Positions 1-12,700 of a DNA stretch of 64,000 bases are shown in pieces (the first letter of the stretch is position 1; every line of letters begins with the position of its first letter). The stretch lies in the NCBI GenBank assembly GCA_026168455.1, contig CM047425.1, forward strand, positions 96,165,580 through 96,229,579, given 5' to 3'. Below the pieces are notes generated by a model. That model had not been told where the DNA came from, ran no database searches, and saw nothing but the letters and a program-made list of their open reading frames with translations. This DNA is from Theocolax elegans (lineage: Eukaryota > Arthropoda > Insecta > Hymenoptera > Cerocephalidae). The position numbers and the translations under genes are program-made.

Positions 1-16
1 TTTTAATGATACATAC

Positions 17-3000
17 CTGCAACTCGGTGAGGTGTCGATGATGTATCCAGCATAGCTTCGGCAAGATCTTCCCTCAGTTGATTCTCTCCGCTGCCCAATG
101 CACCTGCATTTTCGTGGTCAAGCGCATCACCGTATGCCTCAACAAAACGTGGAGATTGCTCGTAGCTACCTAAATTTAAGCAATACGAAATGTTACAATA
201 TTCATAAAACTAAAAGAAGTTTGATGTGTATGAGAGACACTAACTTCCAGAACCGTCAATGACTACAGGGACTAGTGGTCTGCTACCAGCATGGGGCATG
301 TTAACAGGATTAGATCTGGCGGGACGTGAACCGCTGGTGATGCCGATTTCGACAGTTTCCGCTTCCACAAGATTAGCTGCGACTCTAAATATTAAAATTT
401 TATTTATTTAATTATCTTATTACATTGATATAATTATAGTTTACAAAGAATCTAAAATAAAATGTATGATTTAGTAAAAATTAAAGATAATTGCAAAATT
501 TATTTGTAAAAAAAAGACATTTTAAAAGAACAAATGTGTCATAATTCTATAGAAATCAGAAAAACTAACCCGCTCGGTGCATTATAGGTCTTGAAAACAA
601 ACTGTGGACCCATCCACAATCTGCGATGCGGTCCTGCATGTGTGAAGATTTCCACTTGACTGAGCCATCGACTTTCGTTACTATTTACTTGCTGATCATT
701 TGAAGGTGTTACTGTCATGCCAAGCAACAAACTCGAAGGGGTTAAAGGAGGAACAATATCTGAAGAACTTGCAGTTCGCAAAAGTGGCCACTGTCCTTTA
801 GCTTCAACCTCAAGTTCAATCGATGTTTCATCACATACTTTTTCCTTAGGTACACCTATAATTCATTAATATATGTTTTAAAAACTTAAATTCGAGCGTC
901 TTTTTCATTTTCTCAAAATTTTCCTTCCAAAAAAATTCTGGTTTTTCTAAATCGTCAAAATAAATAAATAACTAATAGTAAATTAAAATTTAATTAGAAA
1001 AATGTATTAGAAAAATTTTTTGGCAAGTTTCTTGTGCCCTTCAAACGAGTACTAATTCAACATTATAAGTTTATTAGGTTTTGTTATTTCTATAATTATT
1101 AATAATTTATAAAATAAATGCTTAATAAATAGAGAATTAATCTTTTATTACGTTATTTTTATAAGACTTATAAAATAAACCTAAAATTTTACCGAAAAGG
1201 ATCCAAATGCAAAAATTATTTAATAATTTACTCACCAGCAGCAGGTTTGGGTTCTAGATCATACTGTATCATGTTACCGTGACAGGCCATGATAAAAAGA
1301 GAATCGACGACTCGTTTCGTGAATTTATTTGCAGAATCACGTTGTGCATATATCCAGGCCCGCGGAGGAGCAAAACATGCACAAATTTTTAGTGGCAAAG
1401 TTACACTATCATCCGAATGAAGGCGTTGTCTTTGTTGCACCCTAAATTCGTGTATAATAAATGTATGAGAATTTTTGTTGCGAAATTTACCATATTTATA
1501 ACAATGTGTATACATTTAAAAGTATAATTATTTTAACTAATAAGCACGTAATATGTATCTTATTAAACTTGAATAATTAACATCTTATTTTACATTTTTA
1601 CTAAAAAGTGTTATTTAAAAAGAAAGAAAATGTATCAACCTTGGCTGTGCTTGACTGCTGACGTGATTCAAACTGGAAGGCTGCCGAATTTGAGTAAGGG
1701 GATGCAATATCGTTGGGTGAGGATACGGCGGTAATCGCGGATTTGTGTACGGATAAACTGAAAGAGGTAGCTCGTTATGGGATACAGGAGAATGTGAACG
1801 AGTCCCATCATCGGTTAAACCAGCGCTTTTATGGAACCTCGAGAGTCGATTCACCACATGAGGCGAGGAGTGTGTTCGCATTCCTACAGGACCGCCGTAT
1901 GGCGCGACAGGAAAAACATGCGTAGTACCCCGAACCGTAGATACGGCAGCCCAGCGAGCATCGAGCGAAAAAGTCATATCTTGAACCTTTGCCGTGGTAT
2001 CTCCGCGATGGAGTACGTACAGATGATGTACTGCTGCAAGACTCGGTCCTCCTGGATGAGGTTGTATCCTACACAAAAAGTAATGTTAAAGTTATTTTTA
2101 TATTTACTGCTAATTATATAAATAATTTTACAATGTAAAAATTTATTACAAAATCTTAAATTATTCTCCCATTATAATTTAAATCTCAAAATTACAATAA
2201 CTGAATTTTGTACCTAAATACGTGGAAATCGTGTCCACGTTTATCTGCTGTCATAAGCAGCGCGCCACTCTGATCAAAGGTCATGGCAACAATTGCATCA
2301 CTGTGAGCTGTAAAATGTGCGATCACGGTCTCTACGCCCCCATCATCAGTTTCCTTTTCCTCCTTAGAAGCTTGTAAATCAAGGATCGTAATAACACCAG
2401 GTTGATTAGCGTCTGCAGAATTGATGTTATTTGCACCACTGAGAGGCGAAACTGAGTTGCCTGTAAGACTGGATGCCACAGTTTCACCTAACCCACGAAG
2501 ACCTTTACCAAGAGATTTGGCAGCATAAAGAACCGTAGCCGTGTAGCTAGATACACCTTCTCCCTCACTCCCACCACTGCTTCTTCGACCAGGAATCAAT
2601 TTCTTTTCACTAAAATTATTACAAATTATAAATTTATTGTTTTGAATTACGATATTGTATATTAATATTAAGTTATATATTAAGTTTTATTGTAAATTAA
2701 TTCTAAATTTCGATTTTGATTTTTAAAAATAATAACTAACATGCGTCTAAAAGTATATTATATTTTCTTAAATGTATATTTTAACAAATGTTTACCTGTA
2801 TGCTAACCACCTAGTACCCAATGCTACAGGATTAGGATTAGGTCCAGGACTAAGGTAGCAAGTTGTGATAGTGAGCACATCTTCAAGAGTTTTGGCATCA
2901 AAAACAGCTATTCGCTCAGGAAAGGTGACAACGATCGAGCGTTTGTTGGCGAGAACATCACAAACAGGACTTTTAAATTTGATGCTTTTAACTTGTTCCC

Positions 3001-4045
3001 CAGTTTTGAGCGAAATAAAACTTACGCTACAAAACTGGGGTCCTGGACCTGCTGAATCACATATAGCCACCAGTGGTCGTTTTAACTTGAATGCATCATC
3101 ACGCTCTCGTTCTCCGGATTTAGGATTCGGTAGAATTCGCAAAGTGCGTACCATACCCTGACGCCATGATAATACTTCTGTTGCTTCTCCAGATGCAGCA
3201 ATCAACCATACCTTAAAATATGACAGTCAAAAAATTAATAATTTATATTTATAAAAATATTAAAATGTTTTTAATAAGTTTATATAAATTTTAAATTTTT
3301 AATAATTTAAAAATTTTTTAATAATAAAAGAACTTTTAATACTAATATTAGAATTTTATATTTCATAAAATATTTATTACTATTCATAATAATAAAGAAA
3401 AAATATTTTGCAATATTGAAAAAGGTATGGATCATACACTTATTATATTAAGCAAATCAATTTAATTATATTGTAAAACATTATTTTATGAAACTAAAAT
3501 AAAATTAAAATATAAGTTTCCATTTTAATAAATGAATATAATGAATTATTAATATAACATGGAATTTTAAAAATAATTATTTTAAAGTATCCAATAATTT
3601 ACCTGCACTCCAGTTGTGTAGCCCAAGACTAGTAACAAAGGTGGTATACTGGATCCTTCATTGTAATCAGGAAAGAAAGCTGGATCATTCACATCCGCAT
3701 ATTCAAACCTCGCCCATGTTATAGATTCCCTGTTATCCGAATTTGGTGTATTGCTGTTGTAAGCCTACAAATTCCAAAATTAATATTATACTGAACCAAA
3801 AGACGAGAGAGCGCCAGACCCAAGTACATACTTTTACTATTTATATTATATGTATTATATATGTTATATACTTTGAATATTGTGAGCAGGTATTATTATT
3901 AATTTGTAATATAACTGACCTGTGGCACAATATCATTGATGATCCCAGCCACACTATCTATAATAGACTTATCACTAACAGGTTGTGGCGAAACAATCTG
4001 TGCACCCTTGTGCCCACCAGATCTCCTTGGTGAATCGGCAGACAT
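17..4045 (-). CDS. BCAS3: BCAS3 / Rudhira homologue, N-terminal and central part (runs off left edge)
   Basis: WD40 beta-propeller protein of the BCAS3 family. In flies and vertebrates the family binds cytoskeleton and phagophore membranes and supports cell migration and autophagy. Exons, 5' to 3' on the minus strand: 4045-3920, 3764-3603, 3211-2796, 2609-2214, 2068-1640, 1441-1236, 855-570, 384-245, 169-17. All have AG/GT borders and compatible phases, giving about 770 residues before the window ends. The start is the ATG at 4045 (MSADSPRRSGGHKG), preceded by a 5'UTR acceptor near 4088. Recognisable family stretches are VLGYTTGVQVWL, LVAICDSAGPGPQFCSV, RGHDFHVFRIQPHPGG and RLWMGPQFVFKTY. The last is in the BCAS3-specific domain after the propeller. 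The donors at 1640, 570 and 245 are weaker (GTTGAT, GTTAGT, GTTAGT). The 3' exons lie outside the window. Family identity is very likely; exon borders are read by eye. Confidence 0.93.
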
Positions 4046-4089
4046 TGTTCCTGGAACTCTGTCTCATGTAAAACTAATGTTCACCTCCT

Positions 4090-5040
4090 GTAAATAAAAG
4101 AGACTTAATTAAATAAATGTAAAAGTATTATAAAAATAAATAGTAAACAAATATTTAAAGGTCGAAAGAATGTATAACAACCGCAACACGTATTTTCATA
4201 TTCTTGGCCGTTAACACTGTTAGGCAAACGGCCCGCGAAACAATAATTAGATAGAAAGACGCACGAAAAGTCGAAGAGAGTGCGAGAGAGAGATAGAAAT
4301 AAAGCAACAGCAGTCGACGACGACGACGCAGACACAGCTGTTTGCCCCCACCACGAGTGCCCTTGCTCTCGGTTCTCTAAAACTACTATTGCGCTTCTTT
4401 CTTGCCTTCGCATCTATATATTCGCTTGGTCTTTTCTTTCTCGCTCGCACAATCTCACGCAATACTCTATCTCTTTCGTTCTTTCTCCAAGCGCTGGAGA
4501 TTGCGAAAAAAAATAGGTAGAAACAGATGCATCAGTGGCGAATGGCCTCGAACAAAAGCCCAAGTACGTGAGTGAGTAAGTGAGATAGGTAGATAGCGAG
4601 AGAGAGAGACAGACAGAGAGACTGGCGACAGAGGAAGAGAGAAAGAGAGAATGAGAGAGATAGAGATAGACATTTGCGTTATAGAGAACGAACAACATAG
4701 AAAGTGGTCGAGAGTGTGGTAACAAAGGTGTATAATATACGCAACGACAAATATCTCGTACACATACACTGTTATACTTACACGATATCAACTCTCCTGA
4801 AATGCTGCAGGAGCGCAGCTAATACTTAGTGTTTCTACTGTATCGTCATTATCAGAAAGTGTAGTTTGATTCGTCGCATAGGACGAAGATTATTCCAGAG
4901 ACAAAAATGTAATTGTCTCTCCTTTTGACGTTGTACACCAAACACTCTGCGCCCCAACGAAAGATGCTGACTCGCGCGATATTCCACTCTCTCTCTCTCT
5001 ATGTCTATGTACGTGCGCTCTCTGCTGCGCAACGTCACTT
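4090..5040 (-). promoter_or_regulatory. Probable BCAS3 promoter / 5'UTR region, GA-rich
   Basis: The stretch upstream of the BCAS3 start holds a 5'UTR splice acceptor (about 4088) and a long polypurine, GAGA-type tract on the plus strand (about 4265-4680). A CpG-richer patch follows at about 4920-5040. No long reading frame is credible; the frames present encode simple Ser/Leu or Arg/Glu repeats. GA tracts of this kind often mark insect promoters, so promoter identity is inferred from position and composition. Confidence 0.4.
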
Positions 5041-5084
5041 TGGTATAATAAACTTGCGCACTAGCTAAAGCGTCCCACTCGTTT

Positions 5085-5115
<31 letters not shown>

Positions 5116-5223
5116 TTCGATCACTACGAGTGCGCCTGCGCGAGAGCTAAGTCAAAACATGTATATATATATATACGTGTGTATATATGTATAATTGTAT
5201 ATCTATTTCTTATATGTACTCAT

Positions 5224-5284
<61 letters not shown>

Positions 5285-5556
5285 CACACACAATTACACA
5301 TGAATTTCGATGTGTGTGCATATAAATACATTCTTATATAGTTGGCTTGCTCAGTGTATAAATGTAAGTACAGTATACGAACGCCCAGGTGTTTGTATAT
5401 GTATGAATGAACACAAATGCTTCATACTCGTCCAAAGGTGATGTCAACTAAATGTTTTGCATTTACATCATTCTGTGAATATTTTTCTATACGTCGATTT
5501 ATCCATTTGTTGGTTAATTATGCCTCTGGCTGTGATGTGATGACAATCAGCTGATC

Positions 5557-5607
<51 letters not shown>

Positions 5608-5660
5608 TTCTCACCCTCTCTTCAAGTGAGAGGAAGCAAAATATTATATATATATATATT
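5085..5660. repeat. Cluster of dinucleotide microsatellites
   Basis: Simple repeats in order: (TC)n at about 5090-5117; (TA)n at 5162-5175; (CG/CA)n with a long CA run at about 5229-5266, followed by (TA)n to 5283; (TC)n at about 5560-5603; and a short (TA)n at 5644-5660. Between them there is unremarkable AT-rich sequence. Short frames predicted here are translations of the repeats. Confidence 0.9.
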
Positions 5661-6026
5661 GGTGCATCGAGTTTTGACACTTGGTACCCAAATTTTTAAA
5701 TAATTGTACTCGTCAAATTTATTTTCTATTTGCAATTACAAATAATTTAATTAAAAAATGAGTAGTAATCGCGAGTTTGTATTATAGAGAAATAGAATAT
5801 TTGTAGTCCCATATTATTATTACCCAACCTTATTAATATTCATTTTATATTGTATTATTTTCCATAAAACATTTCAATTGTATTATCTTTTTTAAATTTA
5901 AATAATATTTAAATTAAAAGGAATCTATATATTAAAAATAAAACTTTCTATCATTTGACAGTCAATTTTCGTATAAATTAAATTAACATTGAGTTGAAGA
6001 AGACAATATATAACAGCGAAGTACTA

Positions 6027-6269
6027 CACGGAGAAAAATGTTCGATTAAAAATTATTATACTCTTTATTAGTAAAGGCGGAACAAACTGTCAGAATAAGA
6101 AAAAAATTGCTATACTGTATGGAAAAATTTAATAAAACTTGCTATCAAAAATTAGTATATATATATTAAATTTTACCATACAGTATAGCAATTTTTTCTC
6201 ATTCTGGCAGTTTGTCCTGACTTTCCTAAAGAGTATATAGTAATTTTTAATCGAACATTTTTCTTCGTG
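6027..6269. mobile_element. Short palindromic MITE between BCAS3 and IDS
   Basis: A 243-bp inverted repeat. The left end CACGGAGAAAAATGTTCGAT mirrors the right end ATCGAACATTTTTCTTCGTG. The arms continue nearly uninterrupted through GTAAAGGCGGAACAAACTGT and its counterpart to a small centre near 6155. There is no coding capacity. Size and structure fit a non-autonomous DNA transposon. I see no clear target-site duplication, so the superfamily is not assigned. Confidence 0.75.
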
Positions 6270-6438
6270 CAGCTTACTGCACTTTATTAATTTCGTGAAA
6301 TTTCCGCATGTACCAGAAATGATTGTTTCGTTGAAAAAACATTAATAAAAATTGAGGAACATTATAACAATTTATGCGTTATTGAAAATAAAATTTTAAA
6401 AGTGACTAAAAAAACTATTTTACTTTCAGATTTCATTG

Positions 6439-9400
6439 ATGAAAATAATGAAAAAAAATTCACGAAAAATGATAATAGGTTCAAAATGGTGCAACATCAT
6501 CTTCGTGATAACGTGGATGATAGTAATCGGTGATGCGACGAAGCAAACTAACGTACTATTCATAATCGTGGATGACCTGAGACCAGCTCTCGGATGTTAC
6601 GGCGATACCAAGGCATACACACCGAATGTAGATAATTTAGCAAAAGAGAGCTTTTTATTCAACAACGCTTACGCACAGGTGTCCTACTCGTATTAATGAT
6701 ATAAAGCGCATGATTGCCTTAAGGGGACCAACTAAATCTAAACTGATTATTTTAGTTCAGCATGATTTTATAGGTATTGATTTACGATTAGTTAACTTAT
6801 AATGGTGTTGACATAGTTCTTTTGTTTATGTAAAATAATGAATCTACGTTAGCTCCCCTTAATGTAGTAGATATATCAATACTTATGCCTAATTAATAAA
6901 TTAATATGTTATCAATTTTTATTTATGTGGTAGCAAGCACTTTGTGCTCCGAGTAGAAATTCCATGTTAACAAGTCGACGTCCTGATACTTTACACCTCT
7001 ACGACTTTTACAGTTATTGGCGAAAAGTAGCTGGTAATTACACAACGTTACCTCAACATCTTCGTAACAATGGTTACACGACTGCCTCGTTCGGAAAGAT
7101 CTTTCATCCAGGTACTAATAATTTTACTGCAGTTTACTAATAATCGTTGAAATGTGAAAAATGAAACAAATCATTTATACTTATTTTTTTTACCTAGCTT
7201 AACTTCAAAGAAAACATCCAACAAATATTATTTTTAATATTTTTTAGGAGTAAGTTGTAATTATAACGATGATAGTCCTTATTCTTGGAGCGAAAAGCCA
7301 TTTCATCCATCAACCCAATGTTACAAGGATGCTCCAGTTTGCACTAACCGACATTCATTACCGGCTAGCAATCTAGTAACTAATACACGACGATTAAACA
7401 TGATCGTTTATGCATAAAGTTTTTTAATGGAGACATTATTATTTTGTTTTACAAATTACAACAAAACTAGTTAACTTTCTTTTAATTAATATATTTTGAC
7501 TTTTCATTATAACTATTAGAAAACTAACACTATTTAGATATTTAAAATTGAAATAGCAGTTATTAATTAATTAGTTTAACGAAAAAAATAAAAGTTAACG
7601 TGTAGATTATTAATTTTACTCTCAATTATTACCATAATGGGAAAATATTTTATTTTCTGGTGATGTTAAAACATTTTTTTGTACAATAAAATCTTCAATT
7701 GTTTGCTAAATAAATAATTGAGTATGATAAAATTATAATCAACTTCGTTTATTAATTACAGAAATATATTTATCTATTTATTTATCATTTTTAGGTATGT
7801 CCAGTTCGTGTATCGCAAATGCCAAATGGTACGCTACCAGACATCGAAACACTGAAAGCAGCAAAGAAATTTTTGAATTCTAATCGAAAAAAGCCATTTT
7901 TTCTAGCTGTTGGCTTCCAAAAACCACACATACCATTCAAATATCCCAAACGATTTTTAAGTAATTTTTATTTATATTTAAATATTTACTATTTTATAAT
8001 AATTAATTATAATTCGTGTTTTGATTTCATCAACTTTTACCTTAGAAGGCTTACAAATACTGCTATTAATTTTTAATTCATAAAAGTAAATATCCTAATC
8101 AATATTACTACTAATCCGTTACCACATAATACTGTGGTTATCAGCTAGATCCAATCTGAAATTTTATATTGGATTTCAATAAAAAAAAGTTCAATTATGT
8201 TTTATTCAATTTTTAAATTTAATATATTAATTATATGTATTTAATTAAAAAATTATGCAGTCTGGTAACTTCAAAATAATTATCTAAAGAAGTATTTATT
8301 GTTTTAGAATACCATCCTTTAACAAAATTTACTTTGCCAAGTAATTACGAATGGCCAAAAAATGTAAGTAGTGTTTCTTACAATCCATGGATGGATATTC
8401 GACGACGAAGTGACATACAAAATTTAAATTTGAATTGTCCATGGGAAAAAATACCAGGTAAGAACAACTTATCTTGTTTAATAAAAATAATTTATTTTTA
8501 TTACTTAGTGTACATATTATCCGCAGGTTCATACGCTAAAAAAATAATTCAATCGTATTATGCATCGGTATCATATATTGATGATCTTATTGGAAAACTT
8601 TTAGTGGAATTAGATATTTTAAACTTGAGAAGTAATACAGTAATTGTTATGACTTCTGACCACGGTAATAAAACCAAAATTTCATTTCTCTTTCGAGTGT
8701 TTACTTTGTAACAATAATTTTCATGTACGCTTTATCACATTTTATAAAAGTTTGTCTTTCACATGTTCCCTAGGGTGGTCTCTTGGTGAACATGCTGTCT
8801 GGGCGAAATACAGTAACTTTGAAGTTTCTTTACGTGTACCACTACTTATTTCTATCCCGCGTATGACACACGATGACAATCTACATTCAGAGTCGTATAT
8901 AACAAAATATGACATAGATAATCACTGTAATGGTAGTAAAATTATTACTAATATCGTTGAATTGATCGATATATTTCCTACAATTGCAGAGCTTGTAGGT
9001 GTTTCAATTCCAAAGTGTTCTAACGTGACTATACCATATCTCTGCACTGAAGGATCATCTTTAGTACCTTTAATGGAAAATTCCTTAACGTGCAAAGTAT
9101 GTTTCTTAATTTGTATGACAACATATGTCAAATAAATCTTTTTTTTATTAATTTCATCATTATGTTTTTAATATTAAAAAAAAATTTCAATATTTTTTAC
9201 TGAATTATTATCAGCGATTGCATTACACATAAGTACCATTCACAATTACTAGATTATTTCTATTCTATCCATCCATTTATGTTATTTCATGTTGCATTAC
9301 AGTCTATTGAATGGAAAAATATAGCTATCAGTCAATACCCGAGGCCGAGTATGAAACCAAAATGTAAACGCAGTAGTGATGAACCATCTCTTCACGAAAT

Positions 9401-9626
9401 TAATATTATGGGCTATTCTTTACGCACTTTGAAATTCAGATACACTGCGTGGATTAGTTTTTCAGTTGCACATATGAAGCCAGATTGGAACGAACTTTTG
9501 GCAGAGGAAATGTACGATCACAGTATAGATTTCGAAGAGAATCTTAATATAGCTAACATACAGAGTATTCAACAAATAAAAAGTGAATTGAGAATTTACT
9601 TAAAAAATATTATCAAAAGTATTTAA
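6439..9626 (+). CDS. IDS: Iduronate 2-sulfatase
   Basis: Lysosomal sulfatase that removes the 2-O-sulfate from iduronate in heparan and dermatan sulfate. Exons: 6439-6678, 6934-7111, 7248-7375, 7795-7960, 8308-8457, 8527-8664, 8774-9096, 9303-9626. The phases close to about 548 residues, close to the human enzyme (550). A hydrophobic signal anchor (about residues 17-30) is followed by the metal-site motif FIIVDDLRP. The formylglycine sequence LCAPSRNSM opens exon 2. [28 protein letters not shown] and [14 protein letters not shown] are strongly IDS-like. Several NxS/T sites suit a secreted/lysosomal protein. The ATG at 6439 is chosen; the TTG just before it is not needed. The donor after exon 1 (GTGTCC) is weak. 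A polyadenylation signal AATAAA lies at 9707. The catalytic residues are intact, so the gene looks functional. Confidence 0.95.
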
Positions 9627-9754
9627 GTCTTGATTTTCAAGGTATATATCCTTTCATTATATTGGATTTCTTATTTAATATTTGTATATATTATTTATAT
9701 TTATAAAATAAAAAAAAAGCAATAACAAGAATATTTTATAAATTCTTACATTTC

Positions 9755-12700
9755 TTAGATATCTAAACCAATCGCTTCTCCCGCAGTAGTAGCGATTTCC
9801 GGATTTTCAATGTTACTATTTACAGGAGAATTTTGAATATCGTCAATGATTCCATTATTATCAGGTACACGTTTTTTTTGTGATGCTTTTCCTTTACTTT
9901 TATTTAATAGATCATTAGATTGTTGAACCCTCTTTTCTTGCTGATAGTCCAACCATGCTTGTTTACGTTCTTCTTCGTCAAGCTCTTCTTCTTCCTGAAA
10001 TTTAAATGTTGCAACATACATATATGTACATATAAATTTATCAAACAAGTGATTTAAATCCTATTCATAGATAAATCGTAGTCTTATGAAAGTTTTAACA
10101 TGTTTAAACCACACGAAGTATGAATTTTTAATAATAGTGAATTTTTAGACATGATGGTATTCGTAAGTAATACTATCTTACCTGATTTTGAAGCAATGAA
10201 TCATGTTCAAAAAAATTGTAAACATAATCCTTAAATTTTAAAAATACATCTGCTAAAACATGATCCCGTGGTAAGTTCAATACAGGTACATCATTAGTAA
10301 GCGATTCGAATTTATACAACTCCGACAATTCAGTGTCTCTGTAATGTCGTACGATCTGCTGTTCATCGAGAACTCGTAAAGACAACGATAATTTTGTTAC
10401 TTGTCTGTTGTATATCTTTTGTTCCATTGTACCAGCAGACAAGAATCGATATACGTAACAAGGTTTTTTTTGCCCGAACCTGTAAAAGTCAAAAGAAAAA
10501 TTATTCTCATAGTTTTGTTTGTAAGAATTAAAGATAATTGAATATCGACGGTTTCTTCTATTATTTATAGAAAAATATATTATTATTATTATCTAGTAAT
10601 AATATTTACCTAAATACTCGAAAAATACTCTGTAGGTCATTTGAGGGATTCCAGCTGGGATCAAAAATAATAACTCGATTAGCGCCTATAAGATTAATTC
10701 CTAAACCACCAGCCTTCGTTGATATCAAAAACAATCGGGCTCGTTTATTTTTCGGATCATTGAAACTTTGGCAAAAGTAATGTCTTTTGCTGGATCCCAC
10801 GTTACCGTCTAGTCGAAAATAATCAAGGCCATTTTTCCATTTTCCATGAAACGTCAAACAATTTTGATTCCTATGATTCAGTGTCGTTTCCTTATCAATT
10901 TTTATGAGAAAAGCTTCTATTACATCAAGTGTATACAAGCAAGTGGAAAATACAAGTCTAGCAGAAAAATATTTGATCACTTTAAATATTTAAATATTAG
11001 TTTACATAGAGATTGTGTAAAAAAGTTAAATAAGCATTTTCTTACAACTTATCTTCTTCTTTTTCGCACCTTTCTAATATTCCAAAAAGTAATATTAATT
11101 TATATGAAACATACATGTCTTCCAAGTTTTCATTATTTACAAGTCCATCCCACCAATGGTCCATAATTAAATTTTTATCGCCATTTAAAATATTCGATGC
11201 ATTTTCTCGCACAGGATTTCGCATTGTTTCCAAATCGGAATGTTTCTTTGGTTTTTTTCCTTGTGCTTTTAATTGTATAGTTTTTGGATGAGCGATTAAT
11301 CGCTTTATTTCATGATAATTTTGAAACAAATTACTATGTGATTTTGTACTGAAAAAGATTTTATAAATGATATGAATATGTAGCCTTAATATACATCCAC
11401 ATACATTGCAATGTTTATTTCATTATACTTGGCAATAGTTTCAATGAAGTATCTGTACATGTTAATTTGCAATTCACTTAAACGAATTAAAATAACATAT
11501 TCTTGTTTGGGTGGTAAAAATGGTGTGAGTACCGCATAATCACGTCGTTGAACACAGCCTTCCAACATTCTATGAAGCACGTGAGCCCTATGTTTCATTA
11601 ATTTGACATCTTTCGCTGTTGAATTATCAAACTGACCATTTGTTATAGGATTATTAAACCTATTTAAAAATTCTTTCTTTGTTCCAAGGAGATCTGGTTT
11701 AACAAATTGTACCATGCAGTGATCTAAAATTATAAGTTACAAAATAAATTTCGCATTTTCAACTTATCTTAAAAATAATTTTGAATCAAATTATTAATTT
11801 AAAAATATATTTATTAGAAATTATACTTTACATTCATTTAAATTATTTTGAAGTGGAGTGCCAGTCAATATTATTCTCCTCTTTGTTCTTAAATTTTGCA
11901 TTTTATGAGCCAGTACAGAATTTTCATTTTTTAACAAGTGCCCTTCATCACAAACTACTAAATCTGCACCAGGATGTATTAAATATGTATTAATATTTTT
12001 TATTTGCAATGGACTCAATTTTTTCTGCTGTGATGTAAAATTTCGAAACATATCATAACTAATTATTAAAACTCCACCAAATGTATGCCAAATTTGAAGT
12101 TGCTTCAATCTAGCTTCAATTTTTGTTGATCTAATAATTTATGAATAGATTAAATTTTTTTTAGAAAATTGTGCGAACAAATTTAAAATAAATATTTAGA
12201 TAATAAAAACTAAATTTTATGTGTACTATTTATCAATATGAATATGCAACACTTTACCATTCTATTTGAGATAAAGGGGATGATGAGAATTTTGAGTCTT
12301 AGGTAATATTATAACTTTAAGGAAAGTTGGTAATACTAATAACAAACATTATCTCTAATTTTTTTAAATTATTGCATTAAAATACTTTATATAGATGAAA
12401 CTTACCCACTGAATTCAAAAATTCGAATTGTTGACTTATTTTGAACATGTTTAAGCCACATACTAAATTCATCTGACCAGTTGAGTAAAGTGTTCATTGG
12501 GCATGCAACCATAACAGTATTTACGCCAGTATTTTCATTACTCAAAAGTGTGTGCACTAGTGTAACAATTTGAAAAGTTTTCCCAAGACCCATACAATGA
12601 GCTAGAATGCATCCTGAACCTTCAGTAAGTTTAGCCTGCTGTAGTGTTTCAAAACAAGAATCCCACATAAACTTAATTCCACTTTCTTGGTGAGGCTTTA

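Noticed and set aside
4280..4791. Several overlapping open frames of 70-125 codons
   Set aside because: They translate GA/CT simple sequence into Arg/Glu or Ser/Leu runs and overlap on both strands in a promoter region.
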